Source: CAWGJC01 sp965276665
Lineage (GTDB): Bacteria; Pseudomonadota; Alphaproteobacteria; Acetobacterales; Acetobacteraceae
Assembly: GCA_965276665.1 (NCBI GenBank)
Contig: OZ255620.1
Coordinates: 1,488,001 to 1,552,000 of the forward strand
Direction of reading: 5' to 3'
Length of the DNA stretch: 64,000 bases
Notes under the pieces: model-generated
Databases searched by the model: none
What the model saw: the letters and a program-made list of their open reading frames with translations, nothing else
What the model was told of the DNA's origin: nothing
Shown here: one piece after another, positions 57,951 to 64,000 of the stretch
How positions within the stretch are numbered: position 1 is the stretch's first letter
Layout of the letters: the number at the start of each line of letters is the position of its first letter
Program-made: the position numbers and the translations under genes

Positions 57951-58820
57951 TCAAGGCGTAGGCGCAGTCTTCAAATACCTGAGAAAATCATCATCCGGCG
58001 TCATCACGAGATGCGTGGTGTTGCTGGAGAGCGTGTCGCGGTACGCCTGCAGCGTTCGCCAGATTTCGAAGAAATGCGGGTCCTTCTGGAACGCGTCGGC
58101 GTAGGTGGCGATCGCCTGGTGTTCGCCTTCGCCGCGCAGGCGGTCGGCCTGGGCGCGGGCATCGGCGAGCAGGACGGTACGGTCGCGTTCCGCGTCGGCG
58201 CGGATCCGGGTTGCGGCTTCGGCGCCTTCGGCGCGCGCCTGGCGCGCGACGCGTTCGCGTTCGGACTGCATGCGGGAGAGCACAGCCTCCGTGTTCTCCT
58301 GCGGGAGGTCGGCGCGGCGGATGCGCACGTCGACGACATCCACGCCGAAGCCGGCCATCTCGGTGTTCACCTGGGTGCGGATCTGCCGCATGATGCTGTC
58401 GCGGTTCGCGGATAGCACGTTGGGCAGCGTCTCGTTGCCGAGAATGCGGCGGAGGCTCGAGCTCACCACGGAGTTGAGCCGGGCGCGGATCCCTTCCTCC
58501 GAAGCGCCGACCGCCTGATAGTAGCGCAGCGGATCGGTGATGAGAAATCGGGCGAAGGCGTCGACGATCAGGCGGCGCTGGTCGCCCAGGATCACTTCCT
58601 CGCCTGGCATGTCGTAATCGAGCAGGCGGCGGTCGAACAGGATCGCGGTCTGCATGAACGGCACCTTGGCGTGCAGCCCGGGCCCGCGGATCAGCCGGAT
58701 CGGCTGGCCGAGCTGGGTGATCAGTGCCTGCTCCGTCTGATCGACGGTGAACAAGGTGCTCGCGGCGATCATCGCGAGGATGAACACCGCCACCACCAGC
58801 GCGATCATCGTGCGCGTCAT
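57951..58820 (-). CDS. hflC: HflC, FtsH-modulating prohibitin-like protein
   Basis: 289 residues. One N-terminal membrane helix (MIALVVAVFILAMIAASTLF) then an SPFH domain: VDQTEQALITQLGQPIRLI, GPGLHAKVPFMQTAILFDRR and VVDVRIRRADLPQENTEAVL, followed by a charged coiled-coil region. Forms the HflKC cage around FtsH. ATG at 58818-58820 overlaps the hflK stop (ATGA). Confidence 0.96.
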   Translation of the reverse strand: MTRTMIALVVAVFILAMIAASTLFTVDQTEQALITQLGQPIRLIRGPGLHAKVPFMQTAILFDRRLLDYDMPGEEVILGDQRRLIVDAFARFLITDPLRYYQAVGASEEGIRARLNSVVSSSLRRILGNETLPNVLSANRDSIMRQIRTQVNTEMAGFGVDVVDVRIRRADLPQENTEAVLSRMQSERERVARQARAEGAEAATRIRADAERDRTVLLADARAQADRLRGEGEHQAIATYADAFQKDPHFFEIWRTLQAYRDTLSSNTTHLVMTPDDDFLRYLKTAPTP

Positions 58821-60073
58821 GGCGTGGCTCCCGCGGGCGCCGGTGTTGCATCGGGCAAAGGCGGCGATGGCGTGATCGATGGGGGCGTGATCGATGGGGG
58901 CGTGATCGATGGGGGCGGCGCGGGTGGCGCGGCCGGCGACGCTCCCGTTATCGGCGGCCCTCCCGTCAGCGGCAGCAATGGCAGCGGCGCCGCGGCGCCA
59001 TGGTCGAGCACCGTGAGCTGCGCATGCGCGAGCATCGCCTGCATCGTTTCGATATAGAGCCGCCGCAGCGTCACGTCCTTCGCCAGGTCGTAGGCGCTGA
59101 GCACGCTCAGGAAGCGCTGCGACTCGCCCTGGGACTGCGCGATCGCCGCCTGACGTTGCGCGTCCGCCTGCGCGACGATGGCGGCGGCATCGCCGCGCGC
59201 GCGCGGCACGATGTCGTTGCGATAGGCGTCGGCCTCGTTGCGCATGCGCTCGGCGTCGGTGTTCGCGCGCTGCACGTCGCGGAAGCTGTCGATCACCGCC
59301 GCCGGGGGATCGACACGCTGGAGCTGCACCTGCGTGACTTCGATGCCGGCATGGTACTGGTCGAGGATCGCCTGCGTGCCGTCGCGCACCTGCTGCTCGA
59401 TGCGCGCCCGCGCCTCAGCGAGGGCCGGCTGGATCGGCGTACGGCCGATCACCTCCCGCATCACGCTCTCCGCCGCGTATTTCACCGTGGTTGCCGGGTT
59501 GCGGATGTCGAACAGATAGTCGGCGGCGTTGCTGATGCGCCAGAACACGCTGAAATTGATGTCGATGATGTTCTCGTCGCCGGTCAGCATCAGGCTTTCC
59601 TGCGGCACGTCGCGGGCGGCGATGGGCTGGCTGCCGCCATTGGCGGCGCGGTAGCCGACATCGACGCGGTTGATGCGCGTGACGGCGGGCAGCAGCACGC
59701 TCTCGATCGGCCAGGGCAGATGGTAGTTGAGCCCGGGCGCGGTGGTGCCGGCAAAGGCGCCGAAGCGGAGCACGACGCCCTGCTCGTCCGGCTGCACGCG
59801 GTAAAAGCCGGAGGCGAGCCAGATCGCCAGCACCGCGATGATGATGAGCGCGAGGCCGCGCGGGCCGCCGCCGCTTCCCGGCAGCAGCCGTCGCAGCCAG
59901 GCTTGAAGACGGGCGATCAGCAGGTCGAGATCGGCCCCACTGGGGCTCCATCCGCCCCCGGGCGGCCGCGCCGGCCGGCGTGGGCCGCCGCCGCCGCCCC
60001 ACGGATTATGTCCCTGGCCCGGGCCCGGGCCATTGGCCGGGCCGTCATTCCTGCCGCCATTATTCCAGGGCAT
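58817..60073 (-). CDS. hflK: HflK, FtsH-modulating prohibitin-like protein
   Basis: 418 residues. Glycine/proline-rich cytoplasmic start (NNGGRNDGPANGPGPGQGHN), one membrane helix (GLALIIIAVLAIWLASGFY), SPFH domain (VQPDEQGVVLRFG, APGLNYHLPWPIESVLLP, TGDENIIDINFSVFWRI) and helical region. The C-terminus is an unusual Pro/Ala/Ser/Thr tail with PPSIT repeats made by tandem DNA repeats. ATG at 60071-60073; divergent from mrp with 61 bp between. Confidence 0.95.
   Translation of the reverse strand: MPWNNGGRNDGPANGPGPGQGHNPWGGGGGPRRPARPPGGGWSPSGADLDLLIARLQAWLRRLLPGSGGGPRGLALIIIAVLAIWLASGFYRVQPDEQGVVLRFGAFAGTTAPGLNYHLPWPIESVLLPAVTRINRVDVGYRAANGGSQPIAARDVPQESLMLTGDENIIDINFSVFWRISNAADYLFDIRNPATTVKYAAESVMREVIGRTPIQPALAEARARIEQQVRDGTQAILDQYHAGIEVTQVQLQRVDPPAAVIDSFRDVQRANTDAERMRNEADAYRNDIVPRARGDAAAIVAQADAQRQAAIAQSQGESQRFLSVLSAYDLAKDVTLRRLYIETMQAMLAHAQLTVLDHGAAAPLPLLPLTGGPPITGASPAAPPAPPPSITPPSITPPSITPSPPLPDATPAPAGATP
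58872..58916. repeat. Three 15-bp tandem repeats in hflK
   Basis: GTGATCGATGGGGGC occurs three times without any difference (58872-58886, 58887-58901, 58902-58916). On the coding strand they add PPSIT units in frame to the HflK tail; identity suggests recent expansion. Confidence 0.9.
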
Positions 60074-60134
60074 GCGTTGCGATCGCTCCTTCGTGCCGCG
60101 TGCATAGGCGCAGCCGCCCTGGTAGTTCAAGCCG

Positions 60135-61247
60135 ATGACAGACCCCGATCCCGCCCGACTGCGCGCCGCCCTCGCCGGAATCCGCGATCCGCTGACCGGG
60201 CAGGACCTTGTCACCGCGGGGCTTGTCGAGGGCATTCAGGTGCGGGGCGGCCTGGTGCAGGCGACCCTGCGGGCCCGCCGCGAGGAGGCGGGCAAGATGG
60301 AGGCGGTGCGCCAGGCGGCCGAACGGGCGCTCGCGCAACAGCCGGGCGTGACCAACGCTTCCGTGGTGCTGACCGCGCACCGGACCGAGGCGCCTTCACC
60401 CGCGCCCGCGCCGCCACCCCCATCGCCGCATGCCGGCCCTGCGCCGGCGGCGCGCCTGCTGCCGGAGGTGGGCGCGATCGTCGCCGTCGCGTCCGGAAAA
60501 GGCGGCGTCGGCAAATCGACGGTCGCGGTCAATCTCGCGGTGGCGCTGGCGGCCGGCGGCGCGCGCGTCGGGCTGCTGGACGCCGATATCTATGGACCGA
60601 GCCTGCCGCGCATGCTGGGGCTCGCCCGCAAGCCGGAGGTGCGCGGCGAGCGGCTGATCCCGCTCGACGCCTGGGGGCTGAAGGCGATGTCGATCGGCCT
60701 GCTGGTGGAGGCGGAAACCGCGATGATCTGGCGCGGCCCGATGGTGATGGGCGCGCTCGAGCAGATGATGGGCCAAGTCGAATGGGGGCCGCTCGACATC
60801 ATGGTGGTGGACATGCCGCCCGGCACCGGCGATGCGCAGCTGACGATGGCGCAACGCGTGTCGCTGGCCGGCGCGGTGATCGTCTCCACCCCGCAGGATA
60901 TCGCGCTGATCGACGCGCGCCGCGGGGTGACGATGTTCGAGAAGACGCATGTGCCGGTGCTCGGGCTGGTCGAGAACATGAGCTATTTCTGCTGCCCGAA
61001 CTGCAATCATCGCACCGAGATTTTCGGCCATGGCGGCGCGCGGGCGGAGGCGGCGCGGCTCGGCGTGCCGTTCCTCGGCGAAATCCCGCTGCTGGCGGAT
61101 GTGCGGATGAGCGGGGATGCCGGCACGCCGATCGCCGCCGGCGCGCCGGCGAGCGAGGCGGGCCGCGCCTTCGCCGAGCTGGCGCGCGCGGTCCGGGAGC
61201 GGCTGGCTGGGGGAGCCGCGCCGCCGCCGCGCTTCGTCGTCAGCTAG
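60135..61247 (+). CDS. mrp: Mrp/NBP35-type iron-sulfur carrier ATPase
   Basis: 370 residues. N-terminal MIP18-like domain (LAGIRDPLTGQDLVTAGLVEGI), Pro/Ala linker, then a deviant Walker A ATPase: VASGKGGVGKSTVAVNLA, DADIYGPSLPRMLG, VVDMPPGTGDAQLTM, and the cluster-binding pair in FCCPNCNHRTEIFG. Transfers Fe-S clusters to apoproteins. ATG at 60135. Its TAG stop (61245-61247) is the left end of a dispersed repeat. Confidence 0.94.
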   Translation: MTDPDPARLRAALAGIRDPLTGQDLVTAGLVEGIQVRGGLVQATLRARREEAGKMEAVRQAAERALAQQPGVTNASVVLTAHRTEAPSPAPAPPPPSPHAGPAPAARLLPEVGAIVAVASGKGGVGKSTVAVNLAVALAAGGARVGLLDADIYGPSLPRMLGLARKPEVRGERLIPLDAWGLKAMSIGLLVEAETAMIWRGPMVMGALEQMMGQVEWGPLDIMVVDMPPGTGDAQLTMAQRVSLAGAVIVSTPQDIALIDARRGVTMFEKTHVPVLGLVENMSYFCCPNCNHRTEIFGHGGARAEAARLGVPFLGEIPLLADVRMSGDAGTPIAAGAPASEAGRAFAELARAVRERLAGGAAPPPRFVVS

Positions 61248-61352
61248 AGCATCATTCGTTGGAATGGAATCGTTCGAGCGCATAAAGATGGCTCGCCAGG
61301 ACAGAGAGCTAGAGCCTGCGCAGTGTGCGAATGCGAACGGACCATGCTCTAG
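61244..61352. repeat. CTAG-site repeat, copy (5) between convergent genes
   Basis: Begins CTAGAGCATCATTCGTTGG and ends GAACGGACCATGCTCTAG, with an internal CTAGAGCC at about 61310-61317, so it may be two elements in tandem. The ends match the TAGAGC/GCTCTA termini of the other copies, the interior does not. Left end is the TAG stop of mrp, right end the TAG stop of the kinase gene on the other strand. Confidence 0.65.
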
Positions 61353-62266
61353 CGGCTAGCAGTCTGCGCCTCGGCCTCCGGCGAGGCGTCGATCCGGGCG
61401 TCGATCTCGGCGCGGGTCGGCAGGCTCGCCTGGGTGCCGATGCGGGTGCAGCAGAGCGCGGCGGCGAGGTTGGCGCGGCGGATCGCGTCCGGCAGAGCGA
61501 GGCCGCGATCAAGGCCGGCGGCGAGCACGCCGGTGAAGCAATCCCCGGCCGCGGTGGTGTCGGCGACATCCACCAGCTGCGCCGCGATGCCGAGCCGCGA
61601 GTCCCGTGTCGCGATCTCGGCGCCCTGGACGCCGCGCGTGCACACCACGCCGACGCCGAGCGCCGCGTGCAGGGAGCCGGCCTGAAAGCCGGTGCCGAGC
61701 GCCTCGCCGAGCCAGGCGCCCTCGCCGGCATTCACCACCAGCAGATCGACGGCGCGGAGCGCGTCATCCGGCAAAGGCAGAGCCGGGGCGAGGTTGAGCA
61801 CGATCCTTGCGCCGCGCCGCCTCGCCCGCCGGATCAGCGTGGCGATCTCTCCGGCATCGACCTCCATCTGCAGCAGCAGCGTGGTGTCCGGCCCGAGCAG
61901 CGCATCCTCGACCGCGTCCTGGCGCGCCAGGAGATTGGCGCCCGCGGCGACGGCGATCTGGTTCTGGCCGTCGCGATCGACGCAGATCGAGGCGATCCCG
62001 GTGGTCGCTGCCACCCGGGCGACGCGGGAGAGGTCAACCCCGTCGCCCATGAGCCCGGCGAGCGCCGGCTCGGCAAGGGCATCCGCGCCGACAGCGCCCG
62101 CCATCACCACTCGTGCCTCGTCCCGCGCCGCAGCACTCGCCTGATTGGCGCCCTTGCCGCCGGGCTCGAGCCGCGCCACCGGGCTCAGCCGCGTCTCGCC
62201 GGGGGCGGGCAGCGCGTCCATCGGGAAGATGACGTCGAGATTGATCGAGCCGAAAGCGACGATCAC
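61349..62266 (-). CDS. rbsK: PfkB-family carbohydrate kinase, ribokinase-like
   Basis: 305 residues. Sugar-binding VIVAFGSINLDVIFPMDALP, PGGKGANQASAAARD (signature 1), and DTTAAGDCFTGVLAAGLDRG (signature 2 with the catalytic Asp) fit ribokinase. The start is GTG at 62264-62266 overlapping the thyX stop (GTGA). Phosphorylates ribose or a related sugar or nucleoside. Its stop lies in the repeat at 61244-61352. Confidence 0.88.
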   Translation of the reverse strand: MIVAFGSINLDVIFPMDALPAPGETRLSPVARLEPGGKGANQASAAARDEARVVMAGAVGADALAEPALAGLMGDGVDLSRVARVAATTGIASICVDRDGQNQIAVAAGANLLARQDAVEDALLGPDTTLLLQMEVDAGEIATLIRRARRRGARIVLNLAPALPLPDDALRAVDLLVVNAGEGAWLGEALGTGFQAGSLHAALGVGVVCTRGVQGAEIATRDSRLGIAAQLVDVADTTAAGDCFTGVLAAGLDRGLALPDAIRRANLAAALCCTRIGTQASLPTRAEIDARIDASPEAEAQTASR

Positions 62267-63201
62267 GGCGCACGTCCGAGTGCGGCGGCGAGCTCCGCCC
62301 ATTCGCGCTTGGAGAGCCCGCTCTCCGCCTGCCCGACCGGATCGCCGGCGAGCATGCGCCGCACCACCGCGAACATCGGCGCGGAGAGGGTCACGGCGCC
62401 CAGCCGGTAATCCTGGAAGGCGGCGAAGCTGGCCGGCACCCAGGCGCGCACGCTCTCCATCATCGCCTCGGCATAGGCGCGAATCTCGTATTGCGCGTGC
62501 GCATCGGCCCGGAGCGCGAGGAAGCTCAGCAGGTTGTGCAGGTCGGTCTTCCAGTACCACTGGGTGTAGGTGTTAAGGGTGAGGTTCATCCGCGCGAGCT
62601 CGCGCGCCAGGCCGCGGCGGGATTCGTCGCGTTTGGCGCCGGCGGCATCCTCGTTCAGCATCGCCGCGTAATCCTCGTAGGTCTGCTCGGCGTCGCGGCG
62701 GAGCAGGCCGAGCACCCATTCCGCCTCCTCGCCGGCAAGCGGTTCGGCGCGGCCCTGCCGGTTGCTGGCGGATTGCGCGGCGAGGTGCTCGCGGGCCGGG
62801 ATGTAGAACTCGCGGTCGAGGATCGAGTAGCGGGCGGAATACTCGTTCACGTTGGCGGTGCGGTGGCGGATCCACTGCCGTGCCACGAAGATCGGCAGCT
62901 TCACATGGTATTTGATCTCGCACATCTCGAACGGCGTCGAATGGCGATGCCGCATCAGGTAGCGGATCAGCCCGGCATCCTCGGAGACGCGCCTGGTGCC
63001 GCGCCCGTAGGAGACGCGCGCCGCCTGCACCACGGCCGCGTCGTCGCCCATATAGTCGATCACCCGGACGAAGCCGTGATCGAGCACCGGACGCGCCGTG
63101 TAGAGCATCGCTTCCAGCGCCGGCACGGTGGCGCGGCGGGTCTCCTGGCTGGCGCCGCGCAGCGCCTCGATCGCATCCTGCTGGTCCCGGGTGAGCGGCA
63201 T
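62263..63201 (-). CDS. thyX: Flavin-dependent thymidylate synthase
   Basis: 312 residues; makes dTMP from dUMP with FAD and methylene-THF. The ThyX motif RHRTANVNEYSARY is intact, preceded by MRHRHSTPFEMCEIKYHVKLP and followed by YTQWYWKTDLHNLLSFLALR. ATG at 63199-63201. First of a two-gene unit with the kinase; faces away from ssrA. Confidence 0.97.
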   Translation of the reverse strand: MPLTRDQQDAIEALRGASQETRRATVPALEAMLYTARPVLDHGFVRVIDYMGDDAAVVQAARVSYGRGTRRVSEDAGLIRYLMRHRHSTPFEMCEIKYHVKLPIFVARQWIRHRTANVNEYSARYSILDREFYIPAREHLAAQSASNRQGRAEPLAGEEAEWVLGLLRRDAEQTYEDYAAMLNEDAAGAKRDESRRGLARELARMNLTLNTYTQWYWKTDLHNLLSFLALRADAHAQYEIRAYAEAMMESVRAWVPASFAAFQDYRLGAVTLSAPMFAVVRRMLAGDPVGQAESGLSKREWAELAAALGRAP

Positions 63202-63264
63202 GGTTTCCCCCTACCGCATCGCGCGGGGGATGCCTATATTGCGGCTGCCGGCTTGCCGGCTATG

Positions 63265-63535
63265 GCGATAAACGGTGCGTGGAATAAACGTTGTGGACCC
63301 GGGGGCAGTACCCGGCGCCTCCACCAGCCTCCGGGGTCGCCCGGCGGCGGATCGGGGGGCGAAACAGGCTCGACACGCGTGGTAAAGACCCATCTTTTGC
63401 TCGGCATGGTTCCGCCGTTATCGGGCCGTATGACAAGTGCCAATGACAATCATGAGGCGCTCGCTATCGCTGCGTAAGCAGTGACAAGCGCGGTTCGGGA
63501 GGGCACCGGGCAACAGAAGCCCTCCCACTCATTTC
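63265..63535 (+). ncRNA. ssrA: Two-piece (permuted) tmRNA
   Basis: The acceptor piece comes first: CCGGGGGCAGTACCCGG then CGCCTCCACCA ending at 63326 with encoded CCA. After a short spacer the coding piece starts at 63355 with GGGGGCGAAACAGGCTCGAC. Its first seven bases pair with CGCCTCC of the acceptor piece, with a G.U at the third pair, the alanyl-tRNA synthetase identity element. The tag frame starts at GCC 63439 and gives ANDNHEALAIAA before TAA at 63475-63477. A GGGAGGG/CCCTCCC hairpin closes the 3' end (63497-63526). Outer ends are approximate. Permuted tmRNA of this kind is typical of alphaproteobacteria. Confidence 0.95.
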
Positions 63536-63679
63536 TGCCGATCTGCGGATAACGTCGCGCGGGATTGCGCCCCGACGGGCGTCGGCCGTGCGCGTGTCCT
63601 TGCGTCGACCCGCCGCATGCTCGATTTCCAAAACGACGCGCCCGCGCTATGGGAATGGTCGTTGAGCGAGACAGGCCGC

Positions 63680-64000
63680 ATGGAAGACGAGACGGCAGCG
63701 CCAGAGAGCCTGCTGCCCTACGAGGACTGGACCGAGGCGGCGCTGCGCGAGGTGATGGCCCGCGCGCTGGCCTTCGCCGGCACCAACGGCCTGCCGGGCG
63801 AGCACCATTTCTACGTCACCTTCCGCACCGACTACCCGGGCGTCACCCTCCCGGACCGCCTGCGCGCGCAATATCCGCAAGAGATGACCATCGTGCTCCA
63901 GCACCAATTCTGGGATCTCGAGGTCGAGAATGCGGAGCGCCGGTTCAGCGTCGGCCTTTCCTTCGGCAACATCGCCTCGACGCTGGTGATCCCGTTCGAC
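63680..64000 (+). CDS. sspB: SspB, ClpXP adaptor (alpha type), cut by window end
   Basis: First 107 residues. LLPYEDWTEAALREVMARAL, GLPGEHHFYVTFRTDYPGV, QYPQEMTIVLQHQFWDLEV and FSVGLSFGNIASTLVIPFD match the alphaproteobacterial SspB fold that grips ssrA-tagged proteins and hands them to ClpXP. ATG at 63680 with AGG four bases upstream; an in-frame TTG at 63662 is an alternative. Directly downstream of ssrA on the same strand. The C-terminal ClpX-binding tail is outside the window. Confidence 0.93.
   Translation, partial: MEDETAAPESLLPYEDWTEAALREVMARALAFAGTNGLPGEHHFYVTFRTDYPGVTLPDRLRAQYPQEMTIVLQHQFWDLEVENAERRFSVGLSFGNIASTLVIPFD

Overview
The window is about 64 kb of high-GC alphaproteobacterial chromosome, most likely Rhodospirillales and probably Acetobacteraceae. 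The call rests on a two-piece (circularly permuted) tmRNA with an ANDN-type tag followed by an alpha-type SspB gene, a GcrA cell-cycle regulator, a PmtA-type methyltransferase, an alphaproteobacterial aa3 oxidase operon running towards SURF1, thrC and an M16 peptidase, a K+-independent H+-pyrophosphatase, and a hybrid accessory content of sorbosone-dehydrogenase, XDH-family and sugar transporter genes. Species cannot be fixed from the sequence. There are no rRNA genes, no CRISPR array and no transposase.

Accessory part (1-20 kb): a frameshifted DHA2 efflux gene; a sulfatase / ACS-type transporter / LacI regulator operon with a nearly perfect LacI-type operator over its -35 box; a divergent MFS gene; a 959-residue secreted beta-roll protein; then a single-strand six-gene run (penicillin-acylase-type Ntn hydrolase, GH3-type acyl-amide synthetase, molybdenum hydroxylase large subunit, a 57-residue membrane peptide, and two MFS transporters). 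An RTX-like glycine-rich protein gene lies upstream of that run. The acylase and GH3 genes overlap by ATGA and carry out formally opposite chemistry on amide bonds; this is the most unusual gene set here.

Core part (20-64 kb): soluble PPase, EcsC protein, broken sorbosone dehydrogenase, metF, mlaA-mlaC, H+-PPase, a CAT-anticodon tRNA, ettA, a Tim44-domain protein, then a long minus-strand run ctaC-ctaD-ctaB-small membrane protein-ctaE-DUF983-surf1-M32 peptidase-DUF169-small ORF-thrC-M16 peptidase-pmbA, in which ctaG is absent. Next come pmtA, a cold-shock gene, gcrA, a tightly coupled tatA-mtnB-mtnD-mtnC operon (methionine salvage), recX-azlC-azlD-CoA transferase (frameshifted), argD-argF with hslO separated from argF by decayed genes, hflK-hflC, mrp, rbsK-thyX, ssrA and the start of sspB.

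Non-coding structure: a dispersed palindromic repeat with termini reading TAGAGC/GCTCTA sits at CTAG-like sites and repeatedly supplies the stop codons of flanking genes; a second palindromic repeat lies after ppa; and several short tandem duplications (13-16 bp) sit at gene junctions, one having pushed apart a coupled stop/start pair (mtnD/mtnC) and one having broken a DUF892 gene. Three otherwise healthy genes carry single-base frameshifts, which may be real or may reflect sequence errors.
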